This document shows, piece by piece, positions 55,235 to 63,903 of a stretch of DNA of 64,000 nt. Made by a program: the position numbers and the translations under genes. Every line of letters begins with the position of its first letter. Position 1 is the first letter of the stretch. The stretch is from positions 1 through 64,000 of the forward strand of contig JACRGR010000026.1 in assembly GCA_016212275.1 (NCBI GenBank), written 5' to 3'. Below the pieces are notes generated by a model. That model was not told the DNA's origin. It saw only the letters and a program-made list of their open reading frames with translations, and did not search any database. Source of the DNA: Nitrospinota bacterium (GTDB lineage: Bacteria > Nitrospinota_A > UBA7883 > JACRGQ01).

Positions 55235-56026
55235 TTACTCTCCCTCCAACTTGATGCCGTGCTTGGCCGCCAAGGCATCAACCTCGCCGCCGACATGCAG
55301 GTTGTGGGCGGCTTCAAGATAGGTCGGGATCTGTTCCTTCTTTATGACGCACCCGTGTTGGGGACAGATCATGTCAATTCCGTATTTCTCGGCCACCTGT
55401 TCCAGGCGCTTGAGCGCGTATTCCAGCGCGCGCTTGGAGCCGAGGTATTGGCCGAGGAAGGAGGTCAGCTGTATCGGATAGTCCGGGCCCGCGTACAGGT
55501 CCGTCATGCCGGTGAATCCGCCGAAGGCGTCCGACGAGAACACGATCTTGCGGTTCACGTCGTAAGTCACCATCGAGCCGATAAAATGGCAGTAGGGGGT
55601 CATGGCGAATACGAAGGTGTGGTTGTTGCCGAATACCAGCGTGTCGCCGTCATCGAGCGGGTGCAGTTTCGCCTTGAAACCGTAATGCTGGACAAGCACT
55701 TTCGATTCCAGCGGGGCATGCACCGTAAGGTCCGGGCTACAGTACGGCTCCACCAGAGGGATGGCGGCGCACAGGTCCGGATCCTGGTGCTGGACGATGA
55801 TGTGCTTGATCTTTTTCAGGTCGCCGTTGAGCGCCTTTTGCAGTTTGCCCAGCACAACGTCGAAGAACTCTTTTTTGGCGGAACCCGGGTCTATCAGCAC
55901 CGCGTCGTTTCCGTCCACTATGAGGTACGGGATGTTATTGAAGCTGTTCGGCCTGTCCTGCACCCCCAAGTGGAATACGCCGGGCGCTATCTCTATCGGA
56001 TCTGTAGGATTATAACTTTCAGCCAC
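55235..56026 (-). CDS. Oxygen-binding di-iron protein (ODP-like, metallo-beta-lactamase fold)
   Basis: A 263-residue protein with the flavodiiron-type MBL core but no flavodoxin domain. Metal-site residues visible: H80, D82 and D84 in VQHQDPDL, H147 in PYCHFIG, D166 in FSSDAFGG and H224 in CPQHG. The final His of the classic HxExDH is Leu here. This matches the oxygen-binding di-iron (ODP) family, which in Treponema denticola senses oxygen for chemotaxis. Gene context (CheY upstream, receptor downstream) supports a sensory role over an enzymatic one. GGGGGAGAA precedes the start. Confidence 0.85.
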   Translation of the reverse strand: MAESYNPTDPIEIAPGVFHLGVQDRPNSFNNIPYLIVDGNDAVLIDPGSAKKEFFDVVLGKLQKALNGDLKKIKHIIVQHQDPDLCAAIPLVEPYCSPDLTVHAPLESKVLVQHYGFKAKLHPLDDGDTLVFGNNHTFVFAMTPYCHFIGSMVTYDVNRKIVFSSDAFGGFTGMTDLYAGPDYPIQLTSFLGQYLGSKRALEYALKRLEQVAEKYGIDMICPQHGCVIKKEQIPTYLEAAHNLHVGGEVDALAAKHGIKLEGE

Positions 56027-56287
56027 TGTTTTCTCCCCCTCTAAATATGTTGTCGTACCGTTAATAGGTTATTGACACTGGAAAAAGGACATGAATTTCA
56101 GGCCCTCCCTCTAATATTGTTCCCTCCGGCTGTACGCCATGAATTCCCCTTGCATATTCTACCCTAATGGAAATCTATTATAGGGAAACCCGGCTGGATG
56201 TCAAAAGCTTTCTCCCCCTCTTGCCGGGGCCGGGCATGAGGCAATCCCGCCCCCCCCTAAACCGCCACTAATTTACAAAGGTGATTG

Positions 56288-56665
56288 TTATTTCAAAAGC
56301 CGTTCTATTTCCGCTTTCAATGCCTGCGGTTTGAACGGTTTGCTCAAGTACCCTTCGGCCCCCAGCTTCAAGGCGCGCTCCTTGTCCTCTTCCTTCCCCT
56401 CGGTGGTGAGCATGATGATGGGGATGCCCTTGAGCTTTTCGTCGGTTTTCACTGCCTTGAGGAATTCAAGACCGTTCATGTTCGGCATATTCACGTCGCA
56501 GACCATCAGGTCAACGCGGTTTTTCGCCAGCGCGTCCAGCGCCTCAAGGCCGTCGCCCGCCTGAAGTTCCATCCCGAAATCGGCGATCTTTTTCAGGGCG
56601 AAGCTCACCATCGTTCGGAACGTCGGCGAATCGTCAATTATCAGTACCGTCCTTTTATTTCCCAT
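56288..56665 (-). CDS. cheY: Chemotaxis response regulator CheY
   Basis: A 125-residue single receiver domain: VLIIDDSPTFRTMV with the acidic pair, the phospho-Asp in LMVCDVNMPNMNGLEF, the Thr of IIMLTTEG and the Lys of YLSKPFKP. No output domain, so it acts by binding the flagellar switch or another partner. The many FliM-like motifs in the 16-19 kb protein are possible targets. Confidence 0.93.
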   Translation of the reverse strand: MGNKRTVLIIDDSPTFRTMVSFALKKIADFGMELQAGDGLEALDALAKNRVDLMVCDVNMPNMNGLEFLKAVKTDEKLKGIPIIMLTTEGKEEDKERALKLGAEGYLSKPFKPQALKAEIERLLK

Positions 56666-56712
56666 ATCTCCGCCACCATTCTACCGTTCAATTGCCCGCC
56701 GTAACCACCGGT

Positions 56713-57786
56713 TTATAACTCATCAATGATCGCGCCGGGGATCTCCCCCAGCCCGGCCACCCTGTCGATCAGCCCCGCCTCGATGGCGGACTTCGGCATT
56801 CCGTACACCGCGCAGGTGTCTTCCGATTGGGCGATGGCAAACGCGTGGCGGGCCTTTAACGCCCTCAAACCGCGGGTGCCGTCGTTCCCCATGCCGGTCA
56901 TGATCACCGGAAGCGCGCGCGCGCCATACAGCTCCGCCGCCGATTCTAGCAATACGTTCACGCTGGGGAAATACGGCTCTTCGGCGGGCTTGCCGGTTAT
57001 GTGCGCCACCTTTGCGCCAAATTTTTCGCGGAACATCAGGTGCATCCCGGAGCGCGCCACCAAAACCCTGCCGGGGATTATAACATCTCCCTCTTCCGAC
57101 TCCTTTACTTCTATCTTGCTGGCCCGGTTCAGCCGCTCCGCCATGGACTTTGTGAACCCCGGTGGCATGTGCTGGGCAATGACCACCGCGGCGGGAAAGT
57201 CCGCCGGGAGCAGGGGGATGATCTGCTGGAGCGCGGGCGGACCGCCGGTGGAAATGCCTATCAGCACCACCTCCACCCCCCGTTTCCCGGAGGGAGCGGC
57301 TAGCGGCTTGCCAAGCGCGGCGGGCGGCTCCTTGCGGCGAAGCGCCACCCGCGCCTTGAGCTTGTGGGTCGAAACGCGGGCGGCGACCATGATCTTATCC
57401 ATCAGGTCCCGTTGCAGGTGGGCGATGTCCATCCCCATCAACGATGACGGCTTGGTGATGAAATCCACCGCGCCCTCGTCCAGCGAGGAAAGGGTAATGT
57501 CCGCCCCTTCGGTGGTGAGCGAACTGACCATGATGCAGGGCACCGGCGCCGCCCCCGCCATGATCGCCTTGAGCGTTTCCAGCCCGTTCATCTGGGGCAT
57601 TTCCACGTCCAGGGTGATCACATGCGGGGTGAGCGCGGGAATTTTTTCCAACGCCTCCACCCCGTTGCGGGCGGTGCCCACCACCTGTATCCCCTCGTGG
57701 CTTTCCAGCATCCGGGTGATCGCCATCCGCATGAACGGCGAATCGTCCACCACCAATACCCGTATCTTTTCCGCTTCAGCGCCCAT
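56713..57786 (-). CDS. cheB: Chemotaxis protein-glutamate methylesterase CheB
   Basis: A 357-residue response regulator with a receiver (VLVVDDSPFMRMAITRML; phospho-Asp in ITLDVEMPQMNGLE) and a C-terminal methylesterase domain with Ser in LIGISTGGPPALQQI, His in VVIAQHMPPGFT and Asp in VIMTGMGNDGTRGL. It demethylates receptors for adaptation. The ATG at 57786 overlaps the cheR stop region; GGGGGA precedes it. Confidence 0.96.
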   Translation of the reverse strand: MGAEAEKIRVLVVDDSPFMRMAITRMLESHEGIQVVGTARNGVEALEKIPALTPHVITLDVEMPQMNGLETLKAIMAGAAPVPCIMVSSLTTEGADITLSSLDEGAVDFITKPSSLMGMDIAHLQRDLMDKIMVAARVSTHKLKARVALRRKEPPAALGKPLAAPSGKRGVEVVLIGISTGGPPALQQIIPLLPADFPAAVVIAQHMPPGFTKSMAERLNRASKIEVKESEEGDVIIPGRVLVARSGMHLMFREKFGAKVAHITGKPAEEPYFPSVNVLLESAAELYGARALPVIMTGMGNDGTRGLRALKARHAFAIAQSEDTCAVYGMPKSAIEAGLIDRVAGLGEIPGAIIDEL

Positions 57787-57787
57787 A

Positions 57788-58648
57788 TTATTTTCCCCCG
57801 CCCGGCGGCGCGGACGGCTTTTGATAAAGAAGCACATTCGTCATCGGAACGATGGTGTACAAGGTTGTGACCTTGAAAAGCGATTCCGTTTGACCGATGA
57901 CAAGGTAGCCCGACGGGGCAAGGGAATCATGGAACATCTCGCTCACCTCCCGTTTTCCCTCGGTATCAAAATAGATCAGTACGTTCCGGCAGAAAATGGC
58001 GTCCATATCCCGCATCAGCCGCATCTGTGCGCGGTTGTGGAGGTTCATCTGCGAGAACTTGACCATTTTTTTCACTTCGTCCCGTATTTCCCACTGGCCG
58101 GCGCCCGCAGGAGTAAAATATTTTTTTCGCAATGCCTCGTCCGTGCCGCGGAAGGCGGGTACGCCGAACATCCCTTTGCGGGCCGCCTGCACCACTTCGC
58201 TGTTGATGTCGGTGCCGAATATCTCCACCTTCCAGCCGCCCGCCTGAAACAGGCCGCTCTCCAACACCAGCATCGCCAACGTGTATGGTTCCGCGCCGTT
58301 CGAGCAGGCCGCCGACCATATCCGCACGGTCTTTTCCCGCGAACGCCGCTCCTTCAACGCCGGCAACAGCTCGCGCGACACCATCTCGATCTGCGGGGTC
58401 TCGCGGAAGAAGTACGTCTCGTTGACCGTCAGGAGGTTTATCAGTTCGCGCATCTCGTCGTCGCGCCGGGGATCGAACCGCAGGAAGTGGTAATACTCGC
58501 GCGCGCTCACCAGCTTGTTGGCGTCCATCCGGCGTTTGATGCGCTTTTGAAACAGGTATTCCTGCGCGCCGGAAAACACCAGCCCCGCATATCCGCGCAC
58601 GCAGTCGGAAAGAAGCTTTTGCTCCTCTTCCGTCATCTGGAATGACAC
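57788..58648 (-). CDS. cheR: Chemotaxis protein methyltransferase CheR
   Basis: A 286-residue SAM-dependent enzyme that methylates receptor glutamates: N-terminal helical domain (FQKRIKRRMDANKL), TVNETYFFRE, the SAM-binding IWSAACSNGAEPYTLAM, and CRNVLIYFDTEGKREV. The start is GTG 58648 with GGGGAGAGGGGG; an ATG 12 bases in is the alternative. Confidence 0.96.
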   Translation of the reverse strand: MSFQMTEEEQKLLSDCVRGYAGLVFSGAQEYLFQKRIKRRMDANKLVSAREYYHFLRFDPRRDDEMRELINLLTVNETYFFRETPQIEMVSRELLPALKERRSREKTVRIWSAACSNGAEPYTLAMLVLESGLFQAGGWKVEIFGTDINSEVVQAARKGMFGVPAFRGTDEALRKKYFTPAGAGQWEIRDEVKKMVKFSQMNLHNRAQMRLMRDMDAIFCRNVLIYFDTEGKREVSEMFHDSLAPSGYLVIGQTESLFKVTTLYTIVPMTNVLLYQKPSAPPGGGK

Positions 58649-58680
58649 GCGCCCCCTCTCCCCTTACTACAGGACCGCTG

Positions 58681-59013
58681 TCAGAAGCTTCCCAGGGCTT
58701 CTTCGCTGGTGCCGTACACTTCGAACTGGGGCAATAGCCCCGTGATCTCGAACGGCACCTTCACCTCCTGCTTCATCCCCGCCAGTTTCAGGGAGCCGCC
58801 CCGCTCCTTGATGCTCCGGTTGGTGGTGACGAGCACGCCCAACCCGTAGCTGGAAACGAACCGCACCTTCTGCATGTCCAGCACTATGTTCGCCTCCCCG
58901 GCCGCCACCAGTTCTTCCAATAGCTCCAGCACCATCGGGGTGGAGTGGACGTCCAGCTTTCCGTCCAGGTGCAAAAGCTTTACGTTCCCGTTCGTCTCCT
59001 GAGTTATCTTCAA
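58681..59013 (-). CDS. STAS-domain anti-sigma factor antagonist
   Basis: A 110-residue SpoIIAA-like protein: VKLLHLDGKLDVHSTPMVL and NIVLDMQKVRFVSSYGLGVLV, with the phosphorylatable Ser in VSSYGLG. It overlaps the HEAT gene by four bases and lies before cheR, which suggests that a partner-switch regulates the chemotaxis set. No anti-sigma kinase is nearby. Confidence 0.93.
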   Translation of the reverse strand: MKITQETNGNVKLLHLDGKLDVHSTPMVLELLEELVAAGEANIVLDMQKVRFVSSYGLGVLVTTNRSIKERGGSLKLAGMKQEVKVPFEITGLLPQFEVYGTSEEALGSF

Positions 59014-61442
59014 TGTCCCTCCGCGGAATTAAAATGTTTGCGAATTATTTCCTTCACCCAAAAATCGCCGTCCGCCGCCGTGCGGCCCGCCGTCGCGCGT
59101 GCGCGGGATATATCCTGCTTCACAATGGCGAACCATGCCGCCCGCCGCACCGAAGGGTAGGTATCTGAAAGGAACTGCTCCAAGTCGTCACCCGCGCCCG
59201 TACCGTTCACCAGCGCTATCACCGAGCAAACCAAACGCCGCGACGCGGGATCGGCGATCCGGTCCGGGCCGCACGGAGTCCGCTCCCGGCTCCATATCCC
59301 TTTCAACGCGCCGAACGCCTCGTACTGGCACTTGGGGTCGCCCAACAACTCTATGACCGCGGATGCCTGTGCTCCGCCACCGATCTTTCCCAGCACCCGC
59401 AGACATGCCCGACGGAGCAACTGCCCCTCGTCGCCGGATGTCTGCTTCCGCATAAACCCTTCCAACCGGCCCGCGGCGGAAACCGCACCCAGTTCGGCCA
59501 GCGCGGCAACCGCCGCGTCCTTTATGATCCACGAGTCCGCCTCCAGATGCGGCAGAATATCCTCCACCGCCCCTTCCCCTCCGATGCGCCCCCGCGCGGC
59601 AATCGCCTCCGCGGCAAGTTCCGGGGTCGGCGCCTCCATCAAGCGCAATAGGTGCGGCACGGCCTCCGCGCCGCCGCACTGGCCCAACGCGGAACAAATG
59701 AATATCAATTGCTCGATGTCCTGCTCCCGCTCGGCCAGCCGGCATAACGCCGGCGCGGCGGCGGCGAGACGGCACTTGCCCGCCGCGCGGATGGCGTGCG
59801 CCTGCACCTCGCGGTTCTCCCGCTCCAGCATGTCCAAAAGGAACTGGTGGGTGCGCGGGTGGTTGATGCGCGCGAAGGCCAGCACCGCCTCTATCCGCAC
59901 CTCCTTGTCCTCGTCCAGAACCAAATGGCTGACCGGGGTGAAATAAGCGGGGTTCTCCACTATTTTCGCGTTGTTCACCCCCACATATCCCAACGACTGC
60001 ACGGCGGCGGCACGCGCGTTCGCCGATTCGTCCGCAAGCCCGGCAATCAAAATCTCCAGCGCTTCCACGGAAGACAGGAATCCCAAAATGCGATAGCCGC
60101 CGCGCCGCACCAGATCATCGCCGGAGTTCACAAGCCCAATGACCTTTTGGAGCATTTCCCCCTTTTTCTGCAGGAGCGCTATCCCCCCCACCGCCGCGTT
60201 GCGGATGTCCGCGTCCGGCGAGGCCAAAAGCTCCGTCATCCTGCCGAAACAATCCGCGGCGTTCATCATGCCCAACGCCTTCAGCGTGTCGCACACCGTT
60301 TCCGGCGAGTCGCTTTCCAGCAATGGCGTCAACGCGAGCACCTCGGCGGAAGAACCAACGAAACCCAATATTCGTATCAACTGGTTGTCCCGGCCGCCGG
60401 CCCCCTTTCCCAGGGCGGCGATAACGGCGGGCACCGCGGCGGCCCCCTGCCGCATGATAATGTCGCGCACATCCTCTTCCAGCGTTTCGTCCGCCATCAG
60501 GGGAAAGAGTTGCTCCACCGGCACATGCCCCTTCACCAACCGCAAGAGGGACAGCGCGGGTTTCACCTCGTTCGCGTCTCCCCCCAGCGCCATCTCGATC
60601 AAAAGGGAAATGAGCCACGGATCGTCGAACTTTTTTAATTCCTCCACGGCGCGCGCATGGAAAAATCCCTGCCGCTCCACCTTGGACATGTAGGCCGTCT
60701 TGCGCTCAACCTGCGCCAGGCATACCAGCGCGGCGCGGGCCACATCCGGCTCCGGCCGGTTCCGCAAAAGCGTGGCCACCGGATATAGGGCCGATACGTC
60801 CCCCACCTGCCCCAACGCGGTGACGGCGGGAAAACAGAGTATGGGGTCGTCCAGCATTTCGATGAGCGCCGGGCAGGCGCGCTCGTCGCCAACAAGCCCC
60901 AGCGCGGCGATATACGGGAACATGGACCATGTTTCTTCCCGCTTCATCGCCTCGATAAGCGGCGTGACCGCCTCGGCATACCCCAGCCTGCCCAGCCCTT
61001 CGGCACAGGCGTAGCGAACATTTTCGTCGGTGTCGGCAAGCCCCTCCACCAAGCCCGGCACCGCCTCGCGCCGCCGGAGCCTGCCGAGGGTATTGGCGCT
61101 GAAAATGCGCACGTCTTCGGAAGGGTCGCCGCGCAATAGGCTGGCAAGGGGCGCGGCCACATCTTCCCCCAATTCGTTGAGCACCGACATGGCGGAATTG
61201 CGTACGCCGGGATCCTCGTCGCGCAGGCAGTCGACAAGATGGGCGATGGAGGTGTTGTCGCGTATCTTTATCAGCGAATCCACGACCGTGTTTCGCACCT
61301 GCCAGTAATCGTCCCCCAACAGTTGCAGGAGGGGCTTGATACCGGCGGGATCGCCCAGATGGCCCAGCATTTCGGCGGAAAGGCGGCGGGTGGGAAAATC
61401 GTGGGCCGCGAGCCGCCCGATGTGAAACTCTATCTCATTCAT
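59010..61442 (-). CDS. HEAT-repeat scaffold protein (810 aa)
   Basis: An 810-residue protein made almost wholly of about 20 HEAT/PBS-lyase-type repeats (for example PAGIKPLLQLLGDDYWQVR, AIPVLIEAM-like helices, DPVRAAALQSLGY). It forms a solenoid and has no catalytic or membrane segment. It is the first gene of the HEAT-STAS-cheR-cheB series and could scaffold a chemotaxis complex; that is inference. ATG 61442 has GGCAAAGGA before it. Confidence 0.88.
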   Translation of the reverse strand: MNEIEFHIGRLAAHDFPTRRLSAEMLGHLGDPAGIKPLLQLLGDDYWQVRNTVVDSLIKIRDNTSIAHLVDCLRDEDPGVRNSAMSVLNELGEDVAAPLASLLRGDPSEDVRIFSANTLGRLRRREAVPGLVEGLADTDENVRYACAEGLGRLGYAEAVTPLIEAMKREETWSMFPYIAALGLVGDERACPALIEMLDDPILCFPAVTALGQVGDVSALYPVATLLRNRPEPDVARAALVCLAQVERKTAYMSKVERQGFFHARAVEELKKFDDPWLISLLIEMALGGDANEVKPALSLLRLVKGHVPVEQLFPLMADETLEEDVRDIIMRQGAAAVPAVIAALGKGAGGRDNQLIRILGFVGSSAEVLALTPLLESDSPETVCDTLKALGMMNAADCFGRMTELLASPDADIRNAAVGGIALLQKKGEMLQKVIGLVNSGDDLVRRGGYRILGFLSSVEALEILIAGLADESANARAAAVQSLGYVGVNNAKIVENPAYFTPVSHLVLDEDKEVRIEAVLAFARINHPRTHQFLLDMLERENREVQAHAIRAAGKCRLAAAAPALCRLAEREQDIEQLIFICSALGQCGGAEAVPHLLRLMEAPTPELAAEAIAARGRIGGEGAVEDILPHLEADSWIIKDAAVAALAELGAVSAAGRLEGFMRKQTSGDEGQLLRRACLRVLGKIGGGAQASAVIELLGDPKCQYEAFGALKGIWSRERTPCGPDRIADPASRRLVCSVIALVNGTGAGDDLEQFLSDTYPSVRRAAWFAIVKQDISRARATAGRTAADGDFWVKEIIRKHFNSAEGH

Positions 61443-61509
61443 TCCTTTGCCACCCTTTGTTCCGGCACATCCCGTTTCAAAAACTCCCCCCAAGGAATTA
61501 TGACTTTTC

Positions 61510-61515
61510 ATTATA
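61510..61515 (-). promoter_or_regulatory. Possible -10 of the HEAT/che operon
   Basis: Perfect TATAAT on the minus strand, ~70 bases before the HEAT start; no clear -35 partner and no sigma-28 consensus. Confidence 0.4.
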
Positions 61516-61731
61516 CCGTGAACGGTGGCAAATACAGCCGCGTTTTGCCGGACGGCCAAGGTTAGGGTTTGACCGGTAGCAACGGACTGAATGAGACGTG
61601 AAATTACTTTTCGATCCGCGCCGGAAATTGCCCGAAACCAACATTGTGAATTTGATGCGGGGAAACTTTAATTATGCGGAAAAAGGTGCTAGTATTCCCC
61701 CCTTGCCACGGTTGCGTGGCGAGGCGGGTGC

Positions 61732-61807
<76 letters not shown>

Positions 61808-62178
61808 TTTTCCCCCCTGAGCGCGGTGTCGCTGGATAATCACCGTCACTGCACACTCTATTTAGCGCGAACAATGGCTTTACAATTTGATCTCCACCTG
61901 GAATTCTTATGGAGAACAAGGTACAGCTTACTTCCATTCCGTCGGCGACCATTCGATGTATCAATAGCCACGTGGAAACCTACCGAGTGAGTGCTTCTGC
62001 AAATCATATTCCCTCGGTCATTGCTCTTTTTCAGCAACCCAATCGCGGCAATGGGTTAAAGGCTCTACCTTCGGCGGGCGGGATCAGGCAATCGCGTACC
62101 AAGCGCCACGGTCAGCGCCATGAATATCGTCCAAAATGCAGTGGCATTGCATTTTGGACGCTCCTTAATGGCCCCTTA
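61808..62178. other. Intergenic stretch after tRNA-Phe
   Basis: About 370 bases of lower GC with no supported gene. It contains a perfect 12-bp inverted repeat (GTCCAAAATGCA with TGCATTTTGGAC, 62129-62159, seven-base loop) just downstream of the vapC stop. Its composition and position after a tRNA suggest the remnant of an inserted segment, but no integrase or tRNA duplication is seen. Confidence 0.45.
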
Positions 62179-62583
62179 TCAAGACCGTTTTAAATGAGCA
62201 ATAAGCGCTTCGTCGAAAGTGAAAAGGACGGCTTTAGACTTCCTGGCTTTTGCGCTTAATATGCAGTCGACAATGCCGAGCGATGGTTTTTGAGCGAAAA
62301 GGGACAAGGCTTCAACCAATTCCGCACGGTCGCCATTTGCGATGCCCTTATAGTGCAAAAGATCCCTGAGTTTCCCGGCGGATTCATCTTTGGGAACCTT
62401 GTAAAACTTCGTCAAAACGTAAACGCATTCCACCAGCACGCTCTCAAGGATCACGGCCTTTTCGGCACCCGTTCTCACTTTTTCAAAGAATTTGGCGGCC
62501 TTCTCGTGCTGTTGTGGTTCGTCCGCGAGAAGGTATCGGAGGATAACGTTGGTATCAGGCAGTCTTTTTGCCGGTTCTTTCAC
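62179..62583 (-). CDS. vapC: PIN-domain toxin VapC (second locus)
   Basis: A 134-residue PIN RNase: LPDTNVILRYLL (first Asp), SVLVECVYVL, GIVDCILSAKA and the late D of TFDEALI. The GTG at 62583 lies inside the end of the antitoxin gene (29-base overlap); an upstream ATG at 62616 is also possible. Confidence 0.88.
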   Translation of the reverse strand: MKEPAKRLPDTNVILRYLLADEPQQHEKAAKFFEKVRTGAEKAVILESVLVECVYVLTKFYKVPKDESAGKLRDLLHYKGIANGDRAELVEALSLFAQKPSLGIVDCILSAKARKSKAVLFTFDEALIAHLKRS

Positions 62584-62800
62584 GCGCAACCTCTTCCCAC
62601 ACCTTCTCCCGCACATCCTTCACCGGGACGTGCTTTTTAGAATAGCGGCTTAACGACCCGCCCACGCTTTCAACCGGCTTGATGACCACCACTCCCTCGA
62701 TTACGTCGAATTCGATGACGTTGCTCTTAAGGTGCGCCCGAATCTCCTTCGGGATTGTCGTCTGTCCCTTGGAAGTGATCCTCGCTGTTTTTATCGCCAT
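62555..62800 (-). CDS. vapB: AbrB/MazE-type antitoxin (VapB)
   Basis: An 81-residue swapped-hairpin DNA-binding protein: KTARITSKGQTTIPKEIRAH, FDVIEGVVVIKPVESV. The C-terminal part would bind VapC. The gene starts with GTGAAGCGG upstream and has its own AT-rich operator region. Confidence 0.9.
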   Translation of the reverse strand: MAIKTARITSKGQTTIPKEIRAHLKSNVIEFDVIEGVVVIKPVESVGGSLSRYSKKHVPVKDVREKVWEEVARERTGKKTA

Positions 62801-62833
62801 AAATTCCGCTTCACCTTACTTTCATATATTGCA

Positions 62834-62852
62834 TTACTTAATTCAATAGTAA
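62834..62852. promoter_or_regulatory. Imperfect palindrome upstream of the second vapBC
   Basis: TTACT ... AGTAA arms nine bases apart within an AT-rich promoter region, with TTGACT (minus strand) nearby; candidate autoregulatory site. Confidence 0.35.
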
Positions 62853-63034
62853 GTCAAACGGAATGAACCGTCAACTACATAGCTCTTTGCGCACATCCCC
62901 GGCTATTTGCACAAATGACCGCGAGATTTGTGCGCATCGGAAAAATCATGCCTAAGCCACTACACCCAATTCCACGCCCATTTACACCCATTTATGAATT
63001 GCCGCTAAATCCAAAGGGGGAGAGGCGCGAGCGA

Positions 63035-63370
63035 TCATCTGCCGGTATCCGCCGGATAGAAGTCGCACCCGTGGGCGGTAGCAAGTCCGCGAGAAAAATA
63101 CCGTCCGGCCATTTTGCGTAACAGGCGGGGGATGTACCAGATGTGGCGGTCGGGGGCGATCACCAGTCCGCACCGGTACCGTTTCTCCCCATCGTGCCAT
63201 TCCAGCGCGCTACACCATCCCTCTTCCTGCCACAGGCGCACTTGGGCCATGGGGCACGGAGCATAGGCGCAACAAAGGCCGCACCCGTTGCATGGTTCGC
63301 CGACCTTCGGGCGCGGCGGCGCATCCTTGTGCATATCCAGGTCTTCCACGCGGCGGGAGGGGGCGCTCAT
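63035..63370 (-). CDS. Small cysteine-cluster (putative Fe-S) protein
   Basis: A 111-residue protein with a dense cysteine motif CNGCGLCCAYAPCPMAQ, then WCSALEWHDGEKRYRCGLV, and a final C in HGCDFYPAD. This resembles a YkgJ-like or ferredoxin-like cluster-binding region, but the spacing does not match a standard 2x4Fe-4S ferredoxin. The ATG has AAAGGAAG six bases upstream; a longer in-frame extension is rejected because it runs into the repeat element. Confidence 0.75.
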   Translation of the reverse strand: MSAPSRRVEDLDMHKDAPPRPKVGEPCNGCGLCCAYAPCPMAQVRLWQEEGWCSALEWHDGEKRYRCGLVIAPDRHIWYIPRLLRKMAGRYFSRGLATAHGCDFYPADTGR

Positions 63371-63438
63371 GTATTTCTTCCTTTCAGTACCATCCGCGGG
63401 CCATTCTACCAATTCATAATAGACCGATGGCATATTTC

Positions 63439-63625
63439 TGGTGCGCCCGGCGGGACTCGCCTCCTCTCGCGGCAACCTCACGTTGCCGCTCCATCAGGCG
63501 CGATTCGCCTTCTAGTCCGCCTTCCCTGGCGGACTGCGCTCCGCACTGCTCGCGCCGAAGGCTCACTTTCGAGTCCCGCAAACAAACCAATAAGGAGCAG
63601 GTTCAAAAGTGAACCGGCTCCTTAT
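63439..63625 (-). repeat. tRNA-tail element C (structured, after tRNA-Arg)
   Basis: Read on the minus strand from tRNA-Arg: a terminator-like hairpin starting at the tRNA CCA (AATAAGGAGC ... GCTCCTTATT); an inverted T-arm copy (GCGGGACTCGAA); an outer stem GCCTTC/GAAGGC (63507-63512, 63557-63562); an eight-bp hairpin (63514-63535); a 21-nt linker (63488-63508) identical to that of element A at 20 positions; an eight-bp hairpin with GTGAG loop (63469-63489); GCGAGAGGAGGCGA; then a 21-base perfect copy of the tRNA-Arg 3' end (63439-63459 equals 63626-63646). The distance between the two copies is 187 bases. Confidence 0.75.
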
Positions 63626-63702
63626 TGGTGCGCCCGGCGGGACTCGAACCCACGACCTACGGATTAGAAATCCGGTGCTCTATCCGACTGAGCTACGGGC
63701 GC
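63626..63702 (-). tRNA. tRNA-Arg(TCT), CCA encoded
   Basis: Acceptor GCGCCCG/CGGGCGC, D-arm GCTCAGTCGGATAGAGC, anticodon loop TTTCTAA giving TCT, T-loop TTCGAGT, CCA encoded (63626-63628 on the plus strand). Confidence 0.97.
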
Positions 63703-63846
63703 AAACCTTCCTCCGGAATATATCACGCGGCGGCGCGGGAAAATAATTCCGGATCATCCGAGAGGTTATAACAACCACCCCTTTTTCCCCTCCTTGAAAA
63801 GGAGGGGGAGAAAGCAGGTTGCCACCGCCATGAGTCCCCCGGGGAA

Positions 63847-63883
63847 AATAAAAAAGCCGCTTGCCGGAAACCCGGCAAACGGC
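63847..63883 (-). terminator. Terminator of the peroxiredoxin gene
   Basis: Long stem (63856-63867 with 63872-63883, one mismatch) followed on the minus strand by TTTTTTA. A further G/C palindrome (CCCCTCCTT-GAA-AAGGAGGGG) lies at 63787-63807. Confidence 0.8.
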
Positions 63884-63903
63884 CATCCAAAACAAAACGG
63901 GAC

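Noticed and set aside
62915-63121. 68-aa plus-strand frame
   Set aside because: No start signal; overlaps the promoter side and 3' end of the cysteine-cluster gene.
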